Shown here in pieces: positions 21,531 through 32,212 of a stretch of 64,000 nt of DNA. The DNA lies in the NCBI GenBank assembly GCA_009763385.1, contig CM019827.1, positions 112,681,204 to 112,745,203 on the forward strand, read 5' to 3'. The position numbers and the translations under genes were made by a program. This DNA comes from Coix lacryma-jobi var. lacryma-jobi (lineage: Eukaryota > Streptophyta > Magnoliopsida > Poales > Poaceae). The notes under the pieces were generated by a model. The model made no database searches. It saw nothing but the letters and a program-made list of their open reading frames with translations, and was not told the DNA's origin. Numbering within the stretch: the first letter of the stretch is position 1; every line of letters starts with the position of its first letter.

Positions 21531-24500
21531 CTAAAAGGGGAAACACACACCAAGCTCACCCCTCAACCGATTAAAGGTTGATTCGTCTAAAGGTTTGGTG
21601 AAAATATCCGCCAGTTGGTGATGAGTATCGACATGGCGAAGGTCGATATCACCCTTCTCCTGGTGGTCTCGCAAGAAATGAAAGCGCACATCAATGTGTT
21701 TGGTTTTCGAGTGAAGCACGGGGTTCTTAGCAACGCTAATAGCACTCGTGCTGTCACAAAGCAAAGGCACGCGAGAAAAGCTCAAACCAAAATCACGCAA
21801 AGTGGCCATCATCCAGAGTAACTGGGAACAGCAGCTAGCCACAGCAACATACTCCGCCTCCGTGGTAGACTGGGCGACACTAGACTGCTTGCGAGAAGAC
21901 CACGATACAAGAGAAGATCCAATAAATTGGCAAGTCCCAGAAGTGGACTTGCGCTCAATACGACAGCCAGCAAAAACGGCATCGGAATAACCGCAAAGCG
22001 AGAGGGTGGAGGAAGCAGAATACCAAATCCCAAACTCAGGAGTGAAACGAAGGTACCTGAAGATGCGCTTCACCGCCTGACGGTGAGAAGTGCGCGGCGA
22101 CGCCTGAAAGCGCGCGCACAGACACACCGCGAACTGGATGTCCGGGCGTGTCGCCGTCAGGTAGAGGAGCGACCCGATCATACTGCGTTACTCCTTATGG
22201 TCCACTGCTTCTCCGTCCACATCCGCATCCAGGGCAGTCGTCGTCGACATGGGTGTTGGAAGAGGCTTGGCCTCACCCATATCGAACCGCCTCAGCAAGT
22301 CCTTCGTGTACTTGCCCTGGTGCACAAACGTCCCCTCTCGGGATTGCTTAATTTGCAACCCGAGAAAAAATGTCAGCTCGCCCATCATGCTCATCTCGAA
22401 CTCCCTGCTCATAGTATCTGCAAACTTGGCAACCAAAGCGTGAGAAGAACCACCGAAAATGATATCATCCACGTAAATCTGGACCAAAAGTGTGTCTTTG
22501 CCTTGCCGGAGGAGAAAGAGCGTCTTATCTACACATCCCATTTTAAAACCCTTAGCAAGCAAAAAGGTTTTCAACCTATCATACCAGGCTCTAGGGGCTT
22601 GTTTCAAACCATACAAAGCTTTGTGAAGTTTAAAAACGTGGTTTGGAAACTTGGGATTTTCAAAACCGGGGGGTTGCTCAACATAAACCTCCTCCTCTAT
22701 GTAGCCGTTTAAGAAGGCACTCTTGACATCCATTTGAAAAAGTTTGAAGCCTTTGGATGCAGCAAAAGCCAAGAGTATCCTAATAGCCTCCAAACGAGCT
22801 ACAGGAGCAAACGTCTCCTCATAATCTATCCCCTCCTTCTGACTATAGCCTTTCGCTACAAGCCGGGCCTTGTTTCTAACAACGTGGCCATCCTCTCCTT
22901 GCTTGTTTTTGAAAACCCATTTTGTCCCAATAGGCTTACAGTCAGGTGGAGGTGGAACAAGAACCCAAACCCGATTTCGCTCAAAGTTCTCTAACTCCTC
23001 ATGCATGGCATTGACCCAATCTGGATCCGTCAAAGCGTGTCCAACATCTCGGGGCTCAAAATTAGCAACAAAAGCAGAATGAGCGAAGTGAGAGATGTGC
23101 TGTGACCTGGAGCGAGTGACTCGCTCGCCGATGTCGCCGATCATCTGCTCGGGGGGGTGCTGGCGCTGGATATGTCGTGGCGCCTCCCGGGAAGAAGTGA
23201 CCTCCCCCTCAACAGCAGCTGGTTCCACCCCGGGTACAAAAGGTACCGCGCGAGGTGGAGGATCCCACGGCCCCCAGGAAGAAGAAGTGTCGGGGCCGTG
23301 AGTCGTCGTCGAGGCCGCTCTTTGCGGCGCGGCAGGTGGAGGGGGTGCCTGATCATCCATACCTTCAGCACCCTCGTCCTCGTCATCAAAAAGAGGCTCA
23401 CCAACCTCATGATCACCTGCACGCTCAAAACGAGAAGAAGGACAAACCATGGTCTCGTCGAAGGTGACATCGGATGTCTCCATGACTCGGTTAGTGTCAA
23501 GGTTAAGTACACGATAAGCTTGAGTGTGAGTGCCATAACCCAAAAACACACCGTCAGAAGAACGAGATTCAAATTTGTCCAAGTTGCCCTTTTTGAGTAT
23601 AAAACAATGGCAACCAAAAACTCGAAAATAACTCACCTTGGGCAGTTTGCCAAAACGCAACTCATAAGAAGTCTTTTTCAAGAAAGCTCTCAGAAAAATG
23701 CGATTGGAAATATAGCATGCAGTGTTCATAGCTTCGGCCCAATAGCGCCTAGGAGTCCTATGCTCATCAAGCATCGTCCTGGCCATCTCAACGAGGGTCT
23801 GATTTTTCCTCTCTACAACACCATTTTGGGGCGGTATGTAGGGGGAAGAAAACTGATGCTCCAAGCCAAGGCGGTCACAAAACTTCTCAAAATCCGAATT
23901 TTTTAATTCGGAACCATTATCACTTCGAATAGCTCGCATCGAGTTCAAAGGGAACTTGTTCTGAAGACGCAAAATCAGATTGCGAGCGAAGGAGAAAGTC
24001 TCAGTCTTCTCAGTCAAAAAGAAGACCCACGAATATCTCGAAAAGTCGTCAACAACAACGAAAACATACCACTTGCCACCAACCGAGCTCACCCGAGCCG
24101 GACCAACAAGGTCCATGTGTAAAAGCTCTCCGGGGTGCGAGGTCATGACCTTAGTCACTGGATGGTGGGGAGCGGCAACCATCTTCCCATGTCTGCAAGA
24201 ATGGCAAACTAGATCCTTCTCCATCGAAAGCTTGGGCAATCCTCGGATTAGGCCAAGTGAGCTAAGTCTTGCAAGCAAGTCGAAGCTTAAATGACCGAGC
24301 CTCCTATGCCACTTCCAAAGATCGGAGGAAGAAGGACTAGCCAAAAGACAGCGAGGAGAACCAAACGACTCCGAGAAATTCGCGCGAAAGACATTCCCAA
24401 AGGGCGAAATCAGACATACAAGATCGCCCTGAGGATCTAAGATGCGACTAAGGTTCGGTTTAAAACGAATCTCATAGTCATCATCAAAAAGTTGCGAAAC

Positions 24501-24728
24501 AGAAAGAAGGTTAAAATGCAGGTTAGAAACAAGAGCAACATCGCGCAACACAAAGTGCTCATTAACCCGCACCGTCCCACGAGACAATACCTTACCTTTA
24601 CTATTGTCGCCGAAGGTTACGTATTCCTTTCCGGCGACCGGGCTAAGGCTGGAGAACCACTTGGCGTTTCCGGTCATGTGCCTCGAGCAACCAGAATCCA
24701 CCAACCAAATGTCCTCCAACCGTCTCAC
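21531..24728 (-). CDS. pol: Element A pol polyprotein (one nonsense codon)
   Basis: About 1066 codons opening at GTG 24728-24726, directly after an in-frame TAG. Order: aspartic protease (DSGCSRHMTG, residues 11-20), HHCC zinc finger (HRRLGH ... CHSCRHG), integrase core with Asp in HMDLVGP, Asp in IRSDNGSE and Glu in VVERKN, reverse transcriptase with YVDDIIF, and RNase H with STTEAEY and a DIFTKPLDE tail. A TAA at 22188-22190 replaces a tyrosine codon and separates RT from RNase H. In the RNase H motif the second Asp of YSDAD is Val. It makes the enzymes for reverse transcription and integration in cytoplasmic particles and the nucleus. No ATG precedes the protease motif, so expression must depend on upstream gag sequence. 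Confidence 0.95.
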
Positions 24729-24733
24729 CTACA

Positions 24734-27384
24734 TCAATAAAAAGACATAGGGTGAGCATACGGTCCAACACTGGGGTTAGTGAAATAAGGGGAAAACCAG
24801 TGTTGGGCCGGCTGCTCAAAAGAAGGGTTAGTGTAAAAACCATTCCTAGCACGTCTACGAGGGAAGCGATCACCACGCTGAGGAAAACGTGGTCCGCTAG
24901 GGAAGAAGCGCTCACCGCGGTACTCAAACTGCGGTGGGGGAAAGCGCTCAACTAAGCCTCCGCCACGGGGTCCAAAACCTGCAACTGCAGGCTCCCGTCG
25001 GGCACGCTCTCTACGAGATCTACGCCTAGGAGCCTGGGGCTCAACTGCTCTAGCGTCTCTCCTCGGAGCTCTCTCCTGCCTAGGCCGGGGACCTTGGCGT
25101 CCGGACCTAGCAGCTCTCCCCTGAGCCTTCGGCACATGTCCACCATGAGCTGGATGGTACATGTCCGGGTTCTCCATCTCCCGAGCACGGCGCGCCTCTC
25201 GCTTGCGCCGGAAACAGAACTCGATCAAGTGACCATCCCTCCCACAGAAATCACACTGGTACCTCACCGCACGCAAAGGGGGTTGTTGGTCACCAGGGCT
25301 GTGGGTGTGGTTCACTTTGCCCTTCTGAGGCAAACACTCCTTTCTAATGGGTGGCATAGCATCAAGCTTGTTCTTGAGGTGATTTGGCTTGGGTGCCCAC
25401 ACTGGGTTCTTGGGAGGAGCTCTTGGGGGTTCCTCAACCACACCATCTTTGGTGATAGGCTTGGCTGGCTCTTTGAGTGGAAGCTTGGCAAGTTTGGGAG
25501 TAGTGGTGGAATTTGGCTTCTCACATGGGTTCAGACCACTAGACTCTCCAATCTTCCAAAAAACTGAGAGATCAACACTCTGAGCAAAACCTACACCAGG
25601 GGCACCAACAGCTCGCTTGAACTGGGAGATCATCATCCCGAGCTGTGGCTCACTACTGGAGACCCATGACAAGATGGACCGAAGGTATGTGTTTTCTTCC
25701 TCGGTTTGCATCTTGCCATGCTTCACATTGGCAATCTCCATCTCCAGGCCCTCACACAAAGCACACCTCGAGACGCAAGTGCTATCTAAGCTGGCCTTCT
25801 CTAAAGACTCAAGCTTGGCATTTTTCTCTGCCAACTCAGATTGCAAGACAGGACAAGTCTTGCACGCACCCAACAGCTGCGGCCTAGCACGGAGCTCATC
25901 CACCTCTCCAACCAACGCAGCATACTTACCTCTCAGAGTGAGAAGGTCAGTCATGTGCGCGGTGCACGACTCGCACTCCGCCTCCTCCGACACAACCACG
26001 GTGGACCGAGCGAACTCAAGCTCCTTCACCGTGTCCTCCCACTTCTGCCTGAACTCCTTGCGCTCTCTAGCGGCATGCCTAAGCAGTTTATCTTGGCTAA
26101 GGAGGGCAGCGGTCAACTTCTCTACCTCGGAGGAAAGCTCGTCGTAGGTGAGAGATACCTGGGAGGTGTCGTCGTTCCGAGGCGTATGTTCCAGCTCGCC
26201 TCCGACCTCATCTCCGAGCGCCATGGTACACAAGCCTCCGCCGCCGGCGAAGAAGCACAAGCCGTTGAACTTGTCTTCCAGCTTCTTCTTCATGGACTCG
26301 TCATCGCTGGAGCCAGCAGAGTCGTCATCCGAGCCGTCGACGTCGCTGAGCGTGGCGAAGAACGTACGCTGCTCAGCTTGCTGCTTCTCCAAGTACTTCT
26401 TCTTGATGTACTCCTTGTCGAAGCCGCCCCGTTTCTTGTGTCTTGGGGGACGTGCTTCTCCTTGTACTTGGAGTTGCGCTTGCGCCCTTGATCGCCCTTC
26501 CCCGAATGCTTGTTCTTCTTGGGGCAGTCGGCGATGAAGTGGTCGGGGTCTCCGCACTCGTAGCATCCCGTGCGTCCTCCTCCACGACGGCGGTTCATGC
26601 GGTTGTTGTGGAACCGCGAGAACCGGTTGGCAAGCAAAGCCAACTCGTCGTCTCCCAAAGACTCCAGCTGGTCCTCTGTCACAGAAAAGAGAGAAGAAAG
26701 CGCAAAGCCAGCTGAGGGGTTAGAGGAAGAGCCGGAAACCAAAGCCATGGACGGGCGAGAAGGATTTTCAAAAGAAGCCCTCGCCATAGCATCAATCTCA
26801 CTGGACTTGAGCTTACTGAAGAGCTCGTCGCAGGTGAGGGTCTCATAGTTCGGCGATTCGATGATTGCCTGAACCTTGGAGTCCCACACCGAACGGTCAA
26901 GAGTGTGCAAAAGCTTCAAAGCACGCTCATGATCGTCAAATGGCAACTGCTCTCTGTTAGCCCTCATCCTGTTGACAATCACCTGAAAGCGAGCGAATAA
27001 ACTTTCTATGCTCTCGCCAGGTTGATGTCTAAAGTTCTCATACTCACGCTTGAACGACTCGTAGAGTCGGGTTTTGACTTGAGAGGTGCCCTCATGGAAA
27101 CGCATGAGAGTGTCCCAGATCTCCCGAGCCGTAGCGAGGTGAGAAACACGATCAAACTCACCCATGCTCAAACAAGAAAAGAGAGCATTACGGGCTCGGC
27201 TATTGGCATCGTGCTCATCGATCTGTTGCTGAGAAACACGAGCAGCCAAGACCACGTAATCAGCAGAGTTGCAAATATCCCAAATAGACGCACCCAAACT
27301 CTGCAGATAGGCTGACATGCGTATCTTCCAATACGCATAGTTCGTCCCATCAAAGAACGGTGGTTTGCCCACGCCGCGATCCAT
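24734..27384 (-). CDS. gag: Element A gag (one frameshift)
   Basis: Starts at ATG 27384 (MDRGVGKPPFFDGTNYAYWK), 51 nt after the primer site. Residues 1-260 form the copia capsid-type region. The first zinc knuckle is CYECGDPDHFIADC (C-x2-C-x4-H-x4-C). A one-base deletion in a C run (26445-26449, G run on the plus strand) then shifts the frame; the remaining 570 codons continue to TGA at 24736-24734. The second part has an acidic Asp/Ser stretch, a coiled-coil-like Glu/Lys region, a second knuckle CDFCGRDGHLIEFC and an Arg-rich tail. At about 880 residues it is much longer than ordinary copia Gag, as is known for Sireviruses. It forms the particle shell and binds element RNA. Confidence 0.9.
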
Positions 27385-27433
27385 GTCGCCTTCGGTGGAT
27401 CTGGAACCGGCTAAGGTGGAAGATCCTTAACCT

Positions 27434-27447
27434 GCTCCGATACCAAT
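27434..27447 (-). other. Element A primer-binding site
   Basis: Minus strand reads ATTGGTATCGGAGC immediately inside the 5' LTR, matching the initiator-Met-tRNA type site TGGTATCAGAGC with one difference. B and C carry the same variant. Confidence 0.9.
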
Positions 27448-29500
27448 TGAAGGACCGAGAAGCTACCCGAAAGCGACCAGAGGGGGGGTGAATGGGAGCT
27501 TCAAAATTTCCTTTCGGAAACTAGATGCCACTGTCCCAAATTCAACCCCAAAAGCGAAACCTAGAGCTTGCTAATGTCCACGACCCTAGATGTAGGGTGG
27601 ATGCTTCCTAGAAGCACAGCGGGACACTAGACAACCCTAGAAAGCCAATGCAAAAGACGGAAATCAAATCCGTCAACGAACGAACGAACCGCGAACGAAA
27701 ACGCGCGAAACAGCTACGACCGGACTCTGGCCAGCGTCCGGTCAGCAGGGACCGGACGCGTCCGGTCGTCCAAAATCCGATTTCAGACCTTACTGTTTCC
27801 GACCGGACTCACTGGTACGGAGCGTCCGGTCGTGAACAGTGCGTCCGGTCGCAAGCACAGCACACTGATGAACAGTGACCACGATGAGTCCGGTCACGAG
27901 TTCAACAGTGCGTCCGGTCGATGCAAAACAAAACACCGAAAACGTTCAACGACCGGACTCACACGCTGAGCGTCCGGTCACCCCGTGACCTAGCGTCCGG
28001 TCACCCCGACAGTCCTCTGTTCTTCCACCGATTCGACTCAAACTCACCCAAAACGAATCCTCTAGGGATCAAACTTGGTGAGTGGAGTCACAAGGAGTAT
28101 AGTGAGCTATCTCTAAGAGATCATGGCTCGAACCTATCTCCAAATCGGTGAATCGAAGAAATTCGGGAGAAGGGAGAAGAAGTGACCCGAAACTAAAAAT
28201 CGATTGATCTCCTAGACCGTGAGGTTAGAGGATGATTCCTTCGGTGGAAAGAAGTGCCTCACGATCTAGAACAACTTGGTTCAAACGGATTTGCAAAAGA
28301 TGAACCGAGCAAAGAGATCAAGCGACGGGAAAATCGTGGAGAAAAAGGATTCCGCGAAGAACACAAAGAAAACGCGAATCACAGCCACGAACTCGAATTA
28401 AGGACGCAAATCAAGCCATCGATCTGTGCTCCAAGGTGAGGATACGGCCTCACTTCCTCAACTCAACAGTACACAGAGTGGAGTCTCTCTGCGGATCTCA
28501 ACTAGCTAAAGCAGGGGATGGGAGAGCAAGAAACCCTAGCAAATGAAGGCACTAACTGAGATAGCTAAAACTGAGATAGGGAGGAGGGTGTCTCCCCTGG
28601 ACTACTTATACTAACCTAGACTAAGCCTATTTCCTACTCTACCCCTCTCTAAACTAATTACAGAGCGAACCAGCTAAACCCTAAGGCTATTCTGGTCCAA
28701 CCCGCGGTGGTAGGTAGATCCGACGGCCACGCCCGCTCGAACCGAAGCGTTGCCTCGACGCAACCTCTGGATCGCCGCCACGTGCCGCCCTCGCTTTGCA
28801 CCCCCGGTTTTGTGGCCCAAACCGGGAAACCAGCCTTTTCCAGCAACCCCCGGTTTTGAGGCCCAAACCGGGAAACCAGCCTCCAGCCTGAGTTTTGTGG
28901 CCCAAACTCAGAAACCCGCAGCGCCCGAGTTTTGAGGCCCAAACTCGGAAACCGGCCCATCACCCGAGTTTTGTGGCCAAACTCGGAAACCATCCGCGCC
29001 CAGGTTTTGTGGCTCAACCTGGAAACCGAGCACCTGAGTTTTGAGGCCCAAACTCGGAAACCGTCCACCCGGTGGTTTTTCCCTGGCTCAACCACCAAAC
29101 CGGAGCTGTAGAGGGGATGCACCGCCCGTGCACCCCGTCCACCGACACGTGTCCCCAGGTCCTCGACCCGAGCAACACCGTGCCCCGCAAGTCTCCGCTC
29201 GTCGCTGTCCCAGGCTGCCAGCCACCACAGCTGATCCTCAGGCACTCCGGTCCCTCAGTCCAAGCCTCACGTCCGCCCTTCACTGCTCGATACATCGGCA
29301 TGGCACGTCCGCCGCACGGCACGCCCATCCTTCATCGCACCCAGTCCGTCGGCACGGCACGTCTCAACTTGACCTTCACCTGCCCTTGATCACTGTCTCC
29401 GTGCTCGACACCTGCACAACACAAGCCAAAGAACATGCGCATTAAACCCGTTGACAATCACTCATCACTCAGAGACTCGGCATACACCCATGTATCCGCA
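27448..29500 (-). repeat. Element A 5' LTR
   Basis: 2053 bp, followed by TSD CTTTC. Contains the hairpin array (28801-29103), a minus-strand TATA-like GTATAAGT (28604-28611) and the GTCCGG array (27719-28000). It differs from the 3' LTR mainly by an extra 23-bp unit near 27983. It also forms most of the spacer between the inverted A and B internal regions. Confidence 0.95.
28604..28611 (-). promoter_or_regulatory. Element A TATA-like box
   Basis: GTATAAGT on the minus strand, about 190 bp after the hairpin array, followed by CCAGGGGAGACACCC. Element B has GGATAAGTA followed by GGGGGAGACACCC at the equivalent place, supporting a shared core promoter. Confidence 0.5.
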
Positions 29501-29516
29501 CTTTCTCGGTCCTTCA
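29501..29516 (+). repeat. Element B 5' LTR terminal piece
   Basis: 29501-29505 is the CTTTC duplication made by A; 29506-29516 (TCGGTCCTTCA) is the end of B's 5' LTR. The intact 3' LTR shows the undisturbed order GCTTTCTCGGTCCTTCA at 38955-38971. Confidence 0.95.
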
Positions 29517-29530
29517 ATTGGTATCGGAGC
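29517..29530 (+). other. Element B primer-binding site
   Basis: ATTGGTATCGGAGC directly after the LTR terminus; initiator-Met-tRNA type, identical to A and C. Confidence 0.9.
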
Positions 29531-29579
29531 AGGTTAAGGATCTTCCACCTTAGCCAGTTCCAGATCCACAGAAGGTGAC

Positions 29580-32207
29580 ATGGATCGCGGCGTGGGCAAA
29601 CCGCCATTTTTCGATGGGACGAACTATGCGTATTGGAAGATACGCATGTCGGTCTATCTGCAGAGTTTGGGTGCTTCCATTTGGGATATTTGCAACTCTG
29701 CTGATTACGTGGTCTTGGCTGCTCGTGTCTCTCAGCTTTAGATCGATGAGCACGATGCCAATAGCCAAGCCCGTAATGCTCTTTTCTCATGCTTGAGCAT
29801 GAGTGAGTTTGATCGTGTTTCTCACCTTGCTACGACTCGGGAGATTTGGGCTACCCTCATGCGCTTTCATGAGGGAACCTCTCAAGTCAAAACCCGGCTC
29901 TATGAGTCGTTCAAGCGAGAGTATGAGAACTTTCGACATATGCCTGGCGAGAGCATAGAAAGTTTATTCGCTCGCTTTCAGGTGATTGTCAACAGGATGA
30001 GGGCTAACAAGGAGCTGTTGCCTTTCGACGATCATGAGAGGGCTTTGAAGCTTTTGCATACTCTTGATCGGTCGGTGTGGGATTCCAAAGTTCAGGCGAT
30101 CATCGAATCGCCTAACTATGAGACCCTCACGTGCGACGAGCTCTTCAGTAAGCTCAAGTCCAGTGAGATCGATGCCATGGCGAGGGCTTCTTATGAAAAT
30201 CCTTCTGGCCCGTCGATGGCTTTGCTTTCTGGCTCTTCTGCTAACCCCTCTGGAGGCTTTGCTTTGCACTCTCTTCTTTCTGTCACAGAGGAGCAGTTGG
30301 AGTCTTTGGGAAACGACGAGTTGGCTTTACTTGACAACCGGTTCTCGCGGTTTCACAACAACCGCATGAACCGTCGCCGCGGAGGAGGACGCTCAAGATG
30401 CTACGAGTGTGGCGACTCCGATCATTTCATCGCCAACTGTCCCAAGAAGAACAAGCATTTTGGGAAGGGCGATCATGGGCACAAGTATGACTCCGGCAAG
30501 CGTAAGGAGAAGTACGTCCCCGCGAGGCACAAGCGGAGAGGCGGCTTCAACAAGGAGTACATCAAGACCAAGTACTTGGAGAAGGCCCAGGCTGAGCAGC
30601 GTGCTTTCTTCGCCACGCTCAGCGACGTCGACGACTCGGATGACGACTCCGCTTCCTCAAGCGACGATGAGTCCGAGAAGAAGAAGAGGATCGAGGACAA
30701 GCTCAACGGCCTCTACTTCTTCGCCGACGATGACGGCCTCTGCACCATGGCCCTCGGCAAGGAGGTCGACGGCGAGCTGGTGGACACTCCTCGGAACGAC
30801 GACGACAACGACGACACCTCCCAGGTATCTCTGACCCCCGATGAGCTTTCCACTGAGGTCGAGAAACTTACTGCCGCGCTTCTTAGTTAAGACAAGCTGC
30901 TTAGGCGTGCTGCTAGAGAGCGCAAGGAGTTTAGGCAGAATCGGGAGGACACGGTGAAGGAGCTTGAGTTTGCTAAGTCCACCGTGGTCGTTTTTGAGGA
31001 GGTGGAGTGTGAGATGTGCACCACACACATGACTGACCTTCTCACTTTGAGAAGTAAGTATGCTGCGTTGGTAGGAGAGGTGGATGAGCTGAAGGCTAGA
31101 CCCTCTTTGTTGGGTGCGTGCAAGACTTGTCCTATCTTGCAATCTGAGTTGGCAGAGAAGAATGCCAAGATTGTGTCTCTTGAAGAGGCCAACTCGGGTA
31201 GCACTTGTGTGTCCAGGTGTGTTTTGTGTGAGGGCCTGGAGATGGAGATAGCCAATGTGAAGCATGACAAGATGCAAACCGAGGAGGAAAACACATACCT
31301 TCGGACCATCTTGTCATGGGTGTCTTGTGGTGAGCCGCAGCTCAGGATGATGATCTCCCAATTCAAGCGAGCTGCTGGAGGTCCTGGTGTAGGTTTTGCT
31401 CCGGGTGTTGATCTTTCTGCTTTTGGGAAGATTGGAGAGTCGAGTGGTGTGAACCCAGGTGAGAAACCCAACTCCACCACTACTCCCAAACTTACCAAGC
31501 TTCCACCCAAAGAGCCTCTCAAGCCTAACACCAAGGATGGGGTGTTTGAAGAACCTCCACGAGCTCCACCCAAGAAACAAGTGTGGCATCCCAAGCCCAA
31601 CCACCTGAAAAACAAGTTGGACACCATGCCACCCATCCAGGAGGAGCTTATGCCACAAAAGGGCAAAGTGATCCATACCCACAACCGTGTGTACCAACAA
31701 CCCCCTTTGAGAGCGGTGAGGTACCATTGTGAGCATTGTGGGAGAGATGGACACTTAAGTGAGTTCTGCTTTCGGCGCAAGAGAGAGGCGCGTCGTGCTA
31801 GGGAGATGAACAATCCGGACATGTACCATCCTTTCCATGATGTACATGTGCCGAATGTTCAGAGGAGAGCTCCGAGGAGAGCTGCTAGGCCTAGAGGTAC
31901 AGTGCTTCAAGGTCCTAGGCGTCAGGGAGGTCGTGCCCGGCGGGAGCTTGCAGTTGTAGGCTATGGACCCCATGGCGGTGACTTTGTAGTTGAGCGTTTT
32001 CCCCCACCGCGTTTTGAGTATCGCGATGGACGCTCTTCCCTTAGCGGACCACGTTTTCCTCAACGTGGTGATCGCTTCCCCCGTAGGCGTGCTAGGAATG
32101 GTTTTTCTCCTAACCGTTCTTTTGAGCAGCCGGCCCAACACTGGTATTCTTCCTACTTCACTAACCCCAGTGTTAGACCGTATGCTCACCCTATGTCTTT
32201 TTACTGA
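29580..32207 (+). pseudogene. gag: Element B gag (two nonsense codons)
   Basis: 876 codons in one frame from ATG 29580 to TGA 32205-32207, about 90 percent like A Gag. TAG at 29739-29741 interrupts residue 54 and TAA at 30888-30890 replaces a Gln codon (CAA in A). No frameshift. Knuckles are CYECGDSDHFIANC and CEHCGRDGHLSEFC. Between them lie an acidic Asp/Ser block and a heptad-rich region (EVEKLTAALLS and following). The C-terminus is Arg/Pro-rich and ends PYAHPMSFY like A. The first stop would prevent any useful Gag unless read through. Confidence 0.95.
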
Positions 32208-32212
32208 TGTAG

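Larger units (their letters stand above)
17868..29500 (-). mobile_element. Element A: young Sirevirus-type Ty1/copia retrotransposon
   Basis: Complete minus-strand element with TSD CTTTC at 17863-17867 and 29501-29505, inserted in the 5' LTR of B. LTRs of 2053 and 2030 bp are almost identical; the length difference is one 23-bp tandem unit. Primer site at 27434-27447, polypurine tract at 19898-19908. Gag and pol are each broken once (a one-base deletion and a nonsense codon), and all catalytic motifs of protease, integrase and RT are present. The youngest and best-preserved element in the A/B/E stack. Confidence 0.95.
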
